Assembly: GCA_022818135.1 (NCBI GenBank)
Contig: JAFMSR010000002.1
Location: 47,794,763 to 47,858,762 of the forward strand
Length of the DNA stretch: 64,000 nucleotides
Reading direction: 5' to 3'
From: Saxidomus purpurata
Taxonomy: Eukaryota; Mollusca; Bivalvia; Venerida; Veneridae
Positions 1 to 11,580 of the stretch are shown piece after piece. The position numbers and the translations under genes are program-made. The notes below the pieces were generated by a model. That model was not told where the DNA came from and did not search any database. It saw nothing but the letters and a program-made list of their open reading frames with translations. Every line of letters starts with the position of its first letter. Position 1 is the stretch's first letter.

Positions 1-605
1 TCCAGTTTAAGTTGTTATAGAATGGATTTTTAATCCCTCGGTTTTCTACACGGCAATGCGATATTGTCGGCAGTATGCATAAATACAATGTAGATACATA
101 TGCATTCAATTTTGTCAAATGTCATATTACATCTACAGTATGTAAGATTATTCTATAAAAATAAAAATATATTGGTGTGAACCAAACATATGCATTGTCG
201 TATGCAGGGCGATGTGAAAAGACCGCCGATTGCCGGGGATATAAACTGTTTTTTTCCCTTAAACATTAAAATATGTTTTATGAAAACAGGCGCAAAATAT
301 TACACAGGAAAATGTTACTATAAGTAAATGTCAAGAAATAATATGTGGGTCCCGCCCCCTACCCCAATTGCGAGCCTGTCCGTATAATCACTGACATATA
401 ACAACATCTTTATATGTGATAGAGATCTATATAACCTTAACCCTGTTAGAGAGTTTAAGTGGTATACTGGAGTCAAATTGCCCGTCCGTCTATCTGTCTT
501 TCCATGTGTCTGTGCACATTTTGTTCGCGCTATTTCTCAGCAACTACTCGCACGATATCATCAATGAACCTTTACAGGAGTGATTCTCGGCATATTTCGC
601 TCAGA
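1..605. other. Unassigned upstream sequence
   Basis: AT-rich sequence with no supported exon. From about 440 there is a CCGTCCGTCTATCTGTC run followed by a CAACTACTCGCACGA block, which resembles the 5' segment of one of the H-type repeats, but no 3' end is visible. Confidence 0.4.
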
Positions 606-962
606 TAATTTTTATACCCCTGAAGGATGGCATATTAAAATCGCACCGTCCGTCCGTGCGTCCGTGCGTCCACAGTTACACATTCGTGTCCGGACTGTAA
701 CTTTGTCATGCATTGAAGGATTTTAAAATAACTTGGCACAAATGTTCAACACATCACGCCGACGTGTCGCGTGCAAGACCCATGTCCCTACCTTATAGGT
801 CAACGTCAGACTTTGTGTTTAAAAGTAATGGAATACTGTATGCATTGTAACTCTGTCGTGCATGGAAGGATTTCAAAATTACATAGTACATTTATCGAGC
901 ACATGGAGAGGAAATAGACTGTGAGACACCTCTTTCGGGGGCATTCGTCACTATTTATTAAA
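606..962 (+). mobile_element. H3 repeat copy, truncated
   Basis: It begins near TTTATACCCCTGAAGGATGG, passes through repeated CCGTCCGTGCGTCC, and has a core unit GTCCGGACTGTAACTTTGTC ... CACATCACGCCGACGTGTCG. It ends with CCTCTTTCGGGGGCATTCGT near 945. The final hairpin and CTCTTGTT seen in other H3 copies are missing, so this copy is cut at its 3' end. The reverse-strand ORF over it is not a gene. Confidence 0.75.
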
Positions 963-2217
963 GTACACGATATTCTGAAAAGGAAACGTATCAACTAAAC
1001 GAATCTTCTAACGCACCACATGCCTTTTCCTTTTTTTATAAATCAACACTCCCTGTATCTGCTAGTTTATTTTTAGATGTCAGTCCACAAGAGATCTGTA
1101 CATAATATATTTAAGAGTTAAGCTAATGCTGAGCGCACCCCTTAAATGCTTACTTGCTCAATACGCTAATGATTAGTGACGTAAAATAACTACGTCATCA
1201 GATAGATATGTCACGAGCACAGTAAGGTTAAATACACACTGCTACATGAGTGACATTATGTTGAGGACTTAGGAATAGGATTTAAGCATTTGTCGAGATA
1301 TGGATAGATTTAGATCTGTGGAAAACGGGAGTTTCTTTAGAAAATATTCAGGGTCATACCGCGATATGCTTTTGGAACATAGTGAAATAGATGTGTTTCA
1401 TTCGCATGTCCCGTACTTCGCCTGACAAGACATCACTCATATCAGACTGAGACTCTGTGTAAACAATTTAAGTATGCGAGGATTGTGCTGAACATAAACA
1501 TAAGGACTCGGGAGTAGGATTACATTACAGTCTTCTAGGATTGTGATATTACGAAAAATAAATATATGTAAAACGTAAGTAACGATTTATATTTCGTTTG
1601 TTTGGAGGTAATATGATTATTGCGTCTGTTTCTAGTCCAAATTCCACGGTAAATCGCTTAATTTGCTTGATTTAGTGTTTCAATTAATTTTTCGAAAATT
1701 TTGATACACCCCCTAATAAATTCAAGGAAAAAGTGCAAGGTTTCCCGAAAAATCTTCAAAATGGCGTCCATGTAAACAATAGCGTTTTCCCATAGAGAAA
1801 TTTTAAAGCAGCGATATGAGAAAACAAGCCAACTGATGCAAAAACGATTGAAATTCTCGAGGGTGACTTTTTTCTAGATCACAAAACGGGTATTTAATTT
1901 TCAAAAAACAATTACATTCGATTTTTTTTAGTGTAGGTCAAAGTTGAGGTCCCACAGTGGGATGGGACAGACTTTAGTATATCTATCCAACCATTTATCT
2001 ATCTATCTATATATATCTATATATACGAAGGCGGATCTGGTCTGACTTCATTATTAAAAAACAACATGTTTTATATGTTTTATGATGTTAGCATAAAAAT
2101 TATGTCCCTTAGGGAAGCATAAATGCACCACCACTTAGTTTTTCAATTTTCATGAATATTTCATGAAATAAAAGATGAATTGTCATAAATAAAGCTGGTT
2201 ACATACAATATAAAAAC
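963..2217. other. Unassigned sequence with a GGGACAGACT-ended repeat
   Basis: No exon is supported. Part of it (about 1650-1975) resembles 27780-28000 in the opposite orientation: both run through GTCTGTCCCATCC, TCAACTTTGACCT and AAAAAGTCACCCTC. This suggests an unnamed interspersed repeat. A short TATC/TATA microsatellite lies at about 1995-2022. Confidence 0.45.
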
Positions 2218-4896
2218 TAGGGATGGGAACGAATATTCGAAAATCGGCCGAATATTCGAATGCGAAAATCAAATTCTAACATTCGTAAATTATTATTTTT
2301 TTTTAAATAGGTAGCAATCTAAAGAATGCTAATTATGCTGAATAAAACCGTTTGTTCTGTATTGTTTGTTTAGAGCGTGTCAAAAATTTCCAATTAACAC
2401 GAAAATTGCAATGCATAATTGACAGGGGGGCATCGTTACGGATTAGCAGTTTGCATCAGGTGTTATTGTGGTGACTTTTTATCTTTTGTTCATTTTAATT
2501 GTCGCCTGTTTTATGTAACAAATTTTAAAAGTTGTTTATCTCACAATGTTCCAGGATCAACGTCATTTTTATGGAAACGAATAACCAATTACGCTTATAC
2601 ATGTATTAACTCAACTGATATAACTCTTTCGTTGTCCATCAATTTCTGGGGGTATGAAAATTTTATGATAGACAAGCGGCGACGGTTTAAATTTTTTACA
2701 ACCCGCGGCAACCACTTCTTATGCAACAGTTTTGGGTACTTTTTCCGACTTTCAACACTACTCGTAGTTGTTTCAGTACTTGTGGATGGTAACTCTTCAC
2801 TTTGTTGTCGGGCATCATTTATTTTATTCGCCGTGAAGCAAAACACAATGCCTTGTCTGCCACATTTTTGCAGACGAAGCCCGGATCATTAGATTGGTCA
2901 TACTTTTAAAGTGCTAATATTAATTCCCAGAGCATTCAAATATGAAACCCGTCTACATTTCATGACGTCAACGGTAAATCACCAGCAGTTATGCCGACCG
3001 ATTGGCCGAGAAAGTAGAATTTCCATGATCTATTTTTAGAACATACCGAGGGATTCCAGCTGAACATATTTGTCCTCGGCATTTTCGTACGCGCGCGATC
3101 TCGCACGTGGTGAAAATTATTTGCGCGATATTTATTTTTTTTGCGTGATTTACGTAATAATTTACGAGAGTGGGAACACTGCAGCTGAAATGAAAGAACG
3201 GCAGAAGGCAATGGGAGTTCCAGAGCATACATTGGTACAAGATGTCGCGACACGGTGGAATTCTACGTACCAGATGATGAACCGATTAGTGGAACAACGA
3301 TGAGTTGTGTCTGACATTCTCCTAGATCCAAAGTTAAGTAAAAAAGATGACAGTGCTCTGAATTTGAAGGAATTTGAATGGGATCTGATAGCTGAACTAA
3401 GTGAGATTCTTTGTCCATTAGCGGATACTACCGAGTACATGTGTACAGAACGCTGTGTGTCAGTATCTGAGATTTATCCTATAGTGTGTGGTTTGGTGAA
3501 CAGGCGCCTCGTTACTTCTAACAGGGACAGTAGCACTACTTTGAGAGTGAAAGAGGCAATACGTGAGGATCTGATACGTCGGTACCAGCCTTCATCTGAC
3601 ACGGCGGCAGAGTCAACGGCCGCACTAGGCGCTCTTCTCGATCCACGGTACAAGAAGTTGCCATTTTTCTCCTACCAGCAACGTAAGGTCACACATGGTG
3701 CTCTGGAATCAAGTCTCGAAGAACTGCCGCTCAGACTTCCTACTAGTGACGTCAACAATTGTGAGGAAACGCCATCCAAGCGCCGTAAATTAGACTTTCT
3801 AGACTTCGGTTCACCTGAACGTACATCAGAGGACGAGCTACAGAGTTATCTTGGTGAAAAAATGGTGTCGGACACTGATCCTCTTATTTGGTGGAGAGAT
3901 AATGAGGAGAGATTCCCCAAAATTGCCATTGTTGCTAAAAGTGTTCTCGCAGTTCCTGCAACTTCTGTACCTTCAGAACGAATATTCAGTGCAACGGGAC
4001 TACTTCTTAACAAGTTAAGAAATAGATTATCTAGTGAGATAGTAGACAGCATTATATTTCTAAACAAAAATGAGGTGAACATTACCGACGCAGATTGATG
4101 TATTAGATTAAGAGACAAAATTGCCTCCGTGGGTGTTTATTTGATTTACCATCGTTTAGAGACTTAACTGTGTCCCCATGATTGTGTGTTGAGTTGATGC
4201 TTTGATAAATTGACGTGTGCTATATTTTATGTACTATGTACATGTTGATCTTTACGCATGTAAATAAAAATTATCAATGTTTATTTATTTATTTGTTTTC
4301 CCGTATCTTCCCTGGAAAAATTAATCCAGTTAAAGTAAATGCCAGTTTCAACAGTATTTCAGTTATGCCAGGCGTATTTAGTAGTTTTCTGCCACAAACT
4401 CCACGAACCCACAGCCCTCCATCAGCGAGAGAAAAATAATTTATTAATATTATACACAAGAAAAATATAAAAACCGGTTGAAATATTATCCAAACTTTTA
4501 CTTGCAAAAATTATTTTTCTTTCCATATATATAAAGTTAGACACTTATAGTTTATAGAAAAGGGAGGTAATCTCTTTTACTTTATTTCCATTTTAACGGC
4601 TATTCTGAAAGAATACAAATTTTTTTTTTTTTTTAAATCTTTATACATACAAATATTTTACGTAATACAAAGATAAAATCGTGAAATGTTAGCCAAACTT
4701 CTCCTTGTGGAAAATTAATAATTTGTTTCTTTATATACCGTTTTAAAGTAAACACTTTCATACTAAACATACTGTTGTGGCGTATCCGTCGTGTTAAGAA
4801 AATATACATGGACACCACAAAACGAATATTCGAATATATTCGAATATGCCAAACCGAATATTCGAATATTGATTTTAGTATTCGTTTCCATCCCTG
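2218..4896 (+). mobile_element. hAT DNA transposon with 8-bp target duplication
   Basis: The left end is TAGGGATGGGAACGAATATT. The right end, read inward on the other strand, is CAGGGATGGAAACGAATA. The flanking 8-mers are ATAAAAAC (2210-2217) and ATAAGAAC (4897-4904), a one-mismatch 8-bp duplication typical of hAT. Subterminal regions are rich in CGAATATTCG. The 2679 bp interior contains a decayed transposase reading left to right (3160-4098). The first about 900 bp hold no recognisable BED finger, so the element is broken. Confidence 0.9.
3160..4098 (+). pseudogene. hAT (ZBED-like) transposase, broken
   Basis: The frame reads from about 3160 to the stop at 4096-4098 with one in-frame TGA at 3301-3303, splitting it into two parts. 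Before the stop are MKERQKAMGVPEHTLVQDVA and TRWNSTYQMMNRLVEQR, the conserved block preceding the RNaseH-like core in ZBED/hAT proteins. After it come CPLADTTEYMCTE, ALLDPRYKKL and finally the hAT dimerisation region: WWRDNEERFPKIAIVAKSVL, VPATSVPSERIFSATG and LRNRLSSEIVDSIIFLN. The BED zinc finger and the first catalytic segment are missing. The frame after the stop is long and intact, so decay may be recent. Readthrough is possible but unsupported. Confidence 0.88.
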
Positions 4897-4904
4897 ATAA
4901 GAAC

Positions 4905-5535
4905 ACTTAAAAGCACTGTATTTTACTTCCTCAAAAAGTCTAAGGCATAACTATGTTTTACCTTGAGGGACTTTGAAATAATTAAAAACAACAGCAACAT
5001 GATGTGTTATTAATGAACTGTAGGTCTGTGATTAAAATAAACGAAGAGTAACCAAAATCAAGTACTGTTTGTGAGGATCACTTTTTGTCTGTAATATAGA
5101 AAAATCCCCTTGTGCTCAATTTCCTAATGAGCTCCTTGTTGTCAGCACTTTCAGTGCTTTGATAATATCAAGTGTTTATTCTACAGATGAATAGTACATT
5201 GTTTTCTCTCTCTGCTGGTTCTTATATGCAGGTTGATGTTTGTTTAATATCTTTTATTTATATCACAGAAATATAAACACTTTACACTGTCTTACCTTCC
5301 CACTCCTTTACCTGCCCCCTATTTCTTGTTGTTGTTCCAAGAGCATTTGTTCTGTAGAAACAAAAAAGAAAAAATCTCTTATGATTTATAACCCCTCCCA
5401 AAGTGCATATAAGTGTCTTTCAGCTATTATTTGGCTAAGGTTCTGACGGTCCTGGGTTCAATCATCAACAGTGTTGTGTTGTGATTCCATCTGAAATGGG
5501 TCTTATTAGCACTATTGTTTCAGACAGGATAGCTA
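4905..5535. other. Unassigned sequence
   Basis: AT-rich sequence right of the hAT element. I see no exon and no clear repeat. ORFs here are low in complexity. Confidence 0.4.
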
Positions 5536-6107
5536 ATGTCATAGCTTCCTCTGCTTCCTTCGTCGTCATCGTATATTTTCCTTCTGTCGTACATCCGTTA
5601 ACATTTTCCTTCAAACGACATCTTCTCTGTAGCCACTGGGTCAATATTGATGAAAATTGACAGGGATGTTCCTTGCATTAAGCCCTTTCACAGTTGTTCA
5701 AATGGTTCCATTCCATGCAGAACTGGTTGCCACGGCAATGGAAAGGAAAAACTTTAAAAAATCTTCTTCTGAAGAACAGGAAGACCTAGAGCTTAGATAT
5801 TTGGCATGTGGCATTACCTAGTGGACCTCTACCAACATTGTTCAAATCATTACCCCTGATTCAAAATTGAACCTGCATGTGGGGGGGGGGTCACTTATTT
5901 TTACAGAGGCTTACAATGTATATTGAAAAAACTTACAAATTTTTATTTCTGAATTCACAAGAGATAAAGTATTTGTGCCTAGTTGACTTCTACCAAGACT
6001 GTTCAAATCATGACCCCAGGTCAAAATTGACCCTTTCTGCTATTGATGACCCTGATTTATAGCTATTGGTAACCACGTGAGCGATATAGGGCCATCTCGG
6101 CCCTCTT
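5536..6107 (+). mobile_element. H1 repeat copy without 5' hairpin
   Basis: It carries the H1 lead sequence (TTTCCTTCAAACGACATCT, near 5608) and core blocks (CCTAGAGCTTAGATATTTGG, CCTCTACCAA, CAAAATTGACCC). It ends with GTGAGCGATATAGGGCC and GGCCCTCTTA at about 6107. The 5' AGCTCACC hairpin is not recognisable. Confidence 0.8.
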
Positions 6108-6165
6108 ACTTTTAAATTTTAAGATGCTGAAACCTGCTTTGGCAGCATTGATGCGTTTTTCTTGT

Positions 6166-6880
6166 TAGCTCACTCTGGCACAGAGTGCCAGAGTGAGCTA
6201 TAAGGATCACTCACCATCTGGGGTCCGTCGTACGTCTGTCCACCATTTCCTTCAAATGACATCTCTGAAACCACTGGGCCAATGTTGATGAGACTTTGCA
6301 GGAACGTTCCTTGCATGACACTTTATCAAAATTGTTCAAAGAATTCCATTCCATGCAGAACTCTGGTTGCTATGGCAACAAATAGGAAAAACATTAACAA
6401 TCTTCTTCGCCTAGAGCTTAGATATTTAGCATGTGGCATTTTGTAGTGGACCTCTACCAAGATTGTTTAAATTTTGACCACCGGGTCAAAATTGACCCCG
6501 CCCGGGGGTCACTTGATTTTACATAGGCTTTAATAGAAAAAAACTTAAAAAATCTTCTTCTCTGAAACCACAAGGTCTAGAGATTAAATATTTGGCATGT
6601 AGAAATGCCTAGTGGACATCTACTAAGTTTGTTAAATTCATAACCCCCTGGTCAATATTAACCCTCCCCATGAGTGGGGGAGGTCACTTGTTTTCATATA
6701 GGGTTATATAGGGAAAAGTTTGAGCAACCACAAGGCAGATAGGCCGGCAGAGAATAGATATTTGGAATGTTACTTAGCAATGTGTTGTGGACCTCTACGA
6801 ATTATTTTAGAATCATGACCCCTTGTATTATAGCCAAGGTAGTCAGGTGAGCGATATAGGGCCATCATGGCCCTCTTGTT
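6166..6880 (+). mobile_element. H1 repeat copy, complete ends
   Basis: The 5' end TTAGCTCACTCTGG forms a hairpin with CCAGAGTGAGCTA (6166-6200). Three core units follow. The 3' end has GGTGAGCGATATAGGGCC and the GGGCCA/TGGCCC hairpin followed by CTCTTGTT, ending at about 6880. The subterminal AGCTCAC at the 5' side is the reverse complement of GTGAGC near the 3' end. Confidence 0.88.
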
Positions 6881-7091
6881 TATCTTTCAGAATGTAACTG
6901 AAAAAAGCAAAATGTTTCTTTTGTTTCATTTCTCGTAATTGCTTGTGGTTACAACATTCTCTTTCAGTATTTCTTTATTCCATTAATAATGCAGGTACAA
7001 TGTGTATTTTATGAAAAAAAAACATTAAACATTTCACATAACTAACACATCTTTATATACAAATACTAGCTACTTTGTTTCTTTTTTTCAG
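6881..7091 (+). other. Sequence between H1 copy and exon 1, with a duplicate acceptor-like motif
   Basis: Directly after the H1 end lies ATCTTTCAGAATGTAA (about 6882-6897). It resembles the true exon-1 acceptor TTTTTTTCAGAATGTAAA about 195 bp downstream. Its frame runs into a TAA soon after, so I treat it as a decoy rather than an exon. Confidence 0.5.
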
Positions 7092-7362
7092 AATGTAAAA
7101 AGAAATAAAAGTGAAAAGAATATACAGAAAGTAACTTCAGCACCAAGTCAAGAAGCTCGTGTAAGAAATGTTGATGTGAGAGAGCAAATAATAGCAGCTG
7201 TTAAACATTCTAACTGCAAGATACTAACATCAAAAGAAGCTTTGTCCGCAATCTCAAGGGCAAAGACAGATAGCTGTAAACAGGAAATTTTCAATGTTGT
7301 TTGCAAAAGTGAGCAACACATGTTGTATGCATCCTCTCTCCCTAGACTGTGTCATGTTCAAG
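7092..7362 (+). CDS. oxt: Xylosyltransferase exon 1 of window (pre-WSC region)
   Basis: An acceptor with a long T tract (TTTTTTTCAG at 7082-7091) opens a frame encoding about 90 residues. The first third is lysine- and serine-rich and low in complexity, as expected for the stem. It is followed by KILTSKEALSAISRAKTDSC and KQEIFNVVCKSEQH. These align to the human XYLT segment before the catalytic domain, which has a conserved ITGKEAISALSRAKS-type motif and paired cysteines. The donor is AAG|GTTTGT at 7363, leaving phase 1. An ATG at 7203 would be in the middle of the conserved block, so an internal start is unlikely. The true start and signal anchor are upstream and not seen in 1-7091. The frame is firm; the phase at the acceptor is inferred. 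Confidence 0.9.
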
Positions 7363-8122
7363 GTTTGTTATATTTTCACCTTTTGTCATTGGGTAGTATT
7401 AAACTACAAGGATGTATATTCTATTTTATGCTTTCCAGTGAAATACTGAAATATATCAGTAAAATAAAATTGTTTCAAAGCAGTTAAAATATCAAAATCT
7501 TCAACCTTGATTGACGTAAAAAGTATAACGAGCATAACGAATACCGGAAACCAAACAACAATGACATTGTTAAAATGATGTCATGTGTGTCATGCTTTCT
7601 GGTGATGTTTCTCACGGTTTTCGACATTTCTTTGAAACAAAGTCAACAAAAAGTAGAGTTTGAGACATAAACTAAACAGCAAAATTGTTAGTATCAATGT
7701 AATATCACGTTAATTTCACTCATGAACACCAGCAATAGTTATTATATATATATATCAAATATCACTTTTGGTGCCCACTCAGTGAAATATAAGGTGATAT
7801 TGCACCGAAACCAATAATAATCCTCTATGCCTCTTTAGTTACTTTGTTAGAATCCATTGCATTATGAATGCTAAAGTAAGCAATGATTCCATAGGCCAGT
7901 GTTGAGCTGGGTGACCCCACATTAAAGGGTCAGCATTAGGCTGTAATAAACCGTGATTGTAATTTCTGAACAAAATTGTTTTTTTTTAGAACTGATAAAC
8001 GTATTTATAGTATTACAAAAATGCATAGTCATGTTTGCAAAATAGCCTATAAGTGAATATCTGAAATAGTTTAAAAGGAAAACAAACAGTGAAAGTGCAG
8101 ACTTTAAACTATTTAATTTTAG
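7363..8122. other. Intron sequence, no repeat assigned
   Basis: First part of the intron between exons 1 and 2. It contains a short TA tract (about 7740-7752) and no recognised element. Confidence 0.5.
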
Positions 8123-8388
8123 AACAAGAGCTGTCCCTCACAAGTGATGAATGCCCCCGAAAGAGGTGTCTCACAGTCTTTGTCCTCTCCATGTGCTCAA
8201 TAATTGTGGTATGTAATTTTAAAATCCATGCGACACATCGGCTTGATGTGCTTGATATTTGTGCCAAGTTATTTCAAAATCCTTTAATGCATGACAGAGT
8301 TACAGTCCGGACACGAATTTGTAAGTGGGGACGGACGGACGGAGACGGACAGATGGACGGTGCGATTTAATATTGATTTGAGGAATAT
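8123..8388 (-). mobile_element. H3 repeat copy on - strand
   Basis: Read on the - strand it starts TATTCCTCAAATC, continues ATCGCACCGTCC and one core unit, and ends with CCTCTTTCGGGGGCATTCAT, CACTTGTGAGGGACAG and CTCTTGTT at 8123. The mirrored ORF on + is a shadow. Confidence 0.85.
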
Positions 8389-8389
8389 A

Positions 8390-8426
8390 AATCCTATTAT
8401 TAGGACAATGTCCTAATAATAGGATT
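8390..8426. repeat. Perfect 17-bp inverted repeat
   Basis: AATCCTATTATTAGGAC at 8390-8406 is followed by AAT and its exact reverse complement GTCCTAATAATAGGATT at 8410-8426. It abuts the 5' end of the - strand H3 copy. Weaker complementarity (AATATT, GGAATA / TATTCC) extends outward. Confidence 0.9.
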
Positions 8427-8654
8427 AGTATTCCTAAAATATTCAATATTGCCATAGTTACATGTATTTTCAAAGATATGATTATGAATCTGTTTAATAC
8501 TTTTATTCCCATTGATTATAAAAAAGGCAAAAATTGATTGTGCGTCGTCCATCCGTCTGCTCCCACTTTAGTGACATTTTCAGGCGAATGCCAGTACAGA
8601 AACTGCATGTGGGCTTTTGTTGCTTATGGGGTGCACACCTTAAGCAACCTATCT

Positions 8655-10483
8655 ATATAGCTACATAACTGCCAATTCTAGTAAGTCAGTCCGACCGTCA
8701 ACTTTTACTTCAAACAACATCTCCTCTTAAACCACTTGGCTAATGTTGATGAAACTTTGCAGGAATGTTCCTTGCAAAATTGTTCAAAGAATTCCATTCC
8801 ATACCAAATTCTAGTTGCTATAGAAACAAATAGGAAAATCTTCTCTGAAACCACAAGGCCTTAAAGCTAAGATATTTAGCATGTAGCATTGCCTAGTGGA
8901 CCTTTACCAAAATTGTTCAAATGACCCCTGGGTTAAAATTGACCCCTTCTGGGGTTTTTACATAGGTTTTTATAGGAATAACTTCTAAAATCTTCTCCAA
9001 AACCACAAGGCCTACATATATATAAAACTTAGATGTTTAGCATGTAACAGTATCTAGTGGGCCTCTTCACATTTTGTTCAAATCATGCACCTTTGGTCAA
9101 TATTGGCATCGCCCAGGGGTCACTTGTTTTTAGGGATGGCATCGAAAATCTGGATATCCGAATATTCGTTCAGCTTCCGAATATTCAGATATGATATAGG
9201 TTTCGAGTATTTGGTAAATTCGTCCGAAAAAAGAATTTCAATTAAAAACTTAAATATTTACATGTTGTTTTCATGACAATAATTAATTTTCAATTATGGC
9301 CGATAAAGTGTCAGTTTACAATACCTGGTTGCTCTGGTGATGACTCAGTTTACAATACCTGGTTGCTCTGGTGATGACACTTTCTATAGTCAATCTTTAG
9401 CGATAGACAAAAGAGATTATGCAAACAAAAGAGTTTCAACTTCAAGGTGTGAATTGTTAAACATTTAGATAAAGGAAAATTATTATGCCTTGTTTACGCC
9501 GATACATATGGAAATGCACTTACTTCAGCCATTGCAATTATGAAGTATCATTTTGTGCAGTGCCCCGTTTTACAAACATTTAACAAGTATATTAAATAGT
9601 TACACATCTTTTAATTAAAAAGAAAATCTTTCCGGGTTGTACATCTTTTAATTAAAATGAAAATCTTTTCAGGTTGTTCTTAATTGAATCTTTCTTCCTC
9701 AGTCCTATTAAGCCTCCTGCAGATCTATAAGGACTGAAGCAGCAGAAAAAGAAAAATGTCCGTGTAACGACTCTTTCACAGAGAAAACGAAACCAAAAGT
9801 ACAACAGTCCTTACAGAATTAGCTCCCGTAATAACAACGTGTATGCAATTGATTTTTATCTAATTTTATGACATGAATGATTGAATCTTATAGCCATTAA
9901 TTGTCTGACTTAAAAGATATAAAAGTAAGTTCTCGGGATAGAATATTCGCCTGGTTAGCTTAACTGTAAGCTATAAATTTTACCATTGCGAAAATATGTT
10001 ACAAATTGATCAACACCGCATTAGATTTAGTACATAAAACAACCGAATATCCGGATATTCGTTCGGAAGGCTGACCGAATATCCGGATACCAATTTGGGT
10101 ATTCGTTGACATCCCTACTTGTTTTACATATACATATATTGGAAAGCCTATAAAAATCTTCTTCTCCAAAACCTCGAGGTCTAAGCCTAAATATTTAGTT
10201 TGTAACAGTGTCTAGTGGACCTCCTCAATTTTGTTCAAATCATTCCCCCAAGGTTGAAATTTACCATGCCCAGGGGGTCACTTGGTCTAGGAAAAACTTT
10301 AAAAATATTTTTTTCTAAAACCACAAGGCCCAGAGCTTATATGGTATTTGATATGTAACATTGTCTTGTGGTCTTCCACCTACTTTGTTCAAATCATGCC
10401 TATGGGGTCAAAATCGACCACACCCATCAGGCAAGTGCACTGGTACTTGGGTGAGCAATATAGGGCCTTGATGGCCCTCTTGT
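8655..10483 (+). mobile_element. H1 repeat copy interrupted by a hAT element
   Basis: The H1 lead and core units run from about 8655 to 9130 and resume after 10117. The end is GTGAGCAATATAGGGCC and GGCCCTCTTGTT at about 10483. The break is the 987 bp hAT-type insertion with a perfect 8-bp target duplication of H1 sequence (CTTGTTTT). Confidence 0.88.
9131..10117. mobile_element. Non-autonomous hAT element, perfect 8-bp duplication
   Basis: The ends are TAGGGATGGCATCGAAAA and, inverted, TAGGGATGTCAACGAATACC. CTTGTTTT at 9123-9130 is repeated exactly at 10118-10125. Subterminal CGAATATCCGGATATTCG-like palindromes resemble those of the 2218-4896 element. No transposase frame is present in the 987 bp. 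Confidence 0.92.
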
Positions 10484-10664
10484 TTATATTTGTCAGTAAG
10501 CAAACTCATTTATTGCATATTTTAGAAGGATCTTCTGTGTTTTAAAGCTTATGTCTTGGCCATTATTTGATATGGCCATTTAGAAGGGTTTACATACATG
10601 TAATTTTAAATCTTTTGACATGATGAGAGTTTGAATCATTGAAGAGTTTGTTATCCACTTTTAG
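10484..10664 (+). other. Intron sequence before exon 2
   Basis: Non-repeat sequence between the H1 end and the exon 2 acceptor. No other feature seen. Confidence 0.5.
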
Positions 10665-10796
10665 GTAAAGATCCTTTAGGTAAATATGCTGGATGCTTCA
10701 AGGATAGCCAAAAGGACAGAGACATGCCAAATTTTAACATTCAGTTTGCCAAAGATAACCATCCAAAGAAATGTATTAACTTCTGCCTTACAGGGG
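10665..10796 (+). CDS. oxt: Xylosyltransferase exon 2 of window (WSC domain, first half)
   Basis: The acceptor CACTTTTAG ends at 10664 and the donor GGG|GTAAGT starts at 10797; the exon is phase 1 to phase 1. It encodes GKDPLGKYAGCFKDS, then RDMPNFNIQFAKDNHPKKC and INFCLTG. The pattern GCFxD ... PxxC ... C is the N-terminal half of a WSC domain, a cysteine-rich module proposed to bind carbohydrate. A WSC domain between stem and catalytic domain is known in Drosophila oxt and nematode sqv-6 but not in vertebrate XYLT1/2, so this supports an invertebrate gene. A phase 1-1 exon pair carrying one whole domain fits a shuffled module. Confidence 0.9.
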
Positions 10797-11114
10797 GTAA
10801 GTTTTATTTACTTCCAACAGTTATAATTATTGCAATCGATGATGTGTAAATGTTATCAGATTTTCACTTAAAATGGAAACAAAACTTGAGATAAGGAAAC
10901 ATCGAGATATCTAACAATGCTTTATACATGCACATCTTTATTGTGTTTACGTCGTCAGATCGTGACAGCATTGCACGTTGTGGATCACACGTTATGAAAA
11001 GTATAATTACAGTATTTTTTCTGGACTTTTTCATTATCTCGATCTTGATATAATAAAATGAATTTTATTTGATGTCTTGTTAAACATGTGTATGTGAATT
11101 TTTTTTTTTGAATT

Positions 11115-11440
11115 AGCCCCTCCTGCTTTCTTACTCGGGACTCGCTTGTTATACCGGTCCATCAACAGGAGTGTTCTGGGACCTAGCACTCTTAAACAAT
11201 TTTCGTACAGTGGATTCTACTTCTGGAAATTTAGCCTGTCTAGCCTTTTTATCTTTCTGGCTCAATATCGCCAGGAAGAAAGTTTAATTTGATGTTTTCC
11301 TTATTTCTCAACCACGTTGATAGAGTGTTCAATGGAACACCAATCTGCAATCAGCTTTTTAGATTTTGAACCTTTCTCAACCTCCAGTATTGCTTGGTAT
11401 TTTTCTTTGTTTCGTCGTAAGTTTTCTCTTCGTGCCTTTA
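11115..11440 (-). pseudogene. Tigger/pogo transposase fragment (CENP-B-type HTH)
   Basis: On the - strand, from about 11440 downward, the reading is NKEKYQAILEVEKGSKSKKL then IADW. A frame change near 11345 leads to VPLNTLSTWLRNKENIKLNF. Next come AILSQKDKKARQAKFPEVES and VRKLFKSARSQNTPVDGP, then stops. This is the N-terminal CENP-B/psq helix-turn-helix followed by the start of the second HTH domain of Tigger-like transposases. A frameshift and several stops make it a dead fragment. No catalytic DDE region is visible. Confidence 0.75.
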
Positions 11441-11459
11441 TTTCCGGTCGCAGAGAGTC

Positions 11460-11580
11460 CAGATATCCCCACAGGTTGGTTACCGGGTCCTTCTCTGGAT
11501 TTCTCGGAGGTGGCCGATCCAAATATCCTTCCGGGTTGGTTACCGGGCCCTTCTCTGGATTGCTCGATGGACAAGTGGGA
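11460..11580 (-). repeat. GAGCAATCCAGAGAAGG-type repeat block
   Basis: Two imperfect units of about 60 bp read on the - strand as GAGCAATCCAGAGAAGGGCC, GGTAACCAACCCGGAAGG, ATATTTGGATCGG. The same unit recurs on + at 12518-12605 and, diverged, on - at 39990-40130. The local ORFs in both strands are artefacts of this block. Confidence 0.7.

Noticed and set aside
806..994. - strand ORF as a gene
   Set aside because: It lies on a truncated H3 repeat; the same text occurs in other H3 copies at 8123-8388 and 36240-36310.
2419..2892. 157-codon + ORF and overlapping - ORF inside the hAT element
   Set aside because: Neither resembles a BED finger or the N-terminal part of a hAT transposase; overlapping frames on both strands in AT-rich DNA are likely chance.
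1..7091. The missing first exon (membrane anchor) of the xylosyltransferase
   Set aside because: No frame with a hydrophobic anchor, ATG context and a donor of fitting phase was found; it is most likely further upstream.
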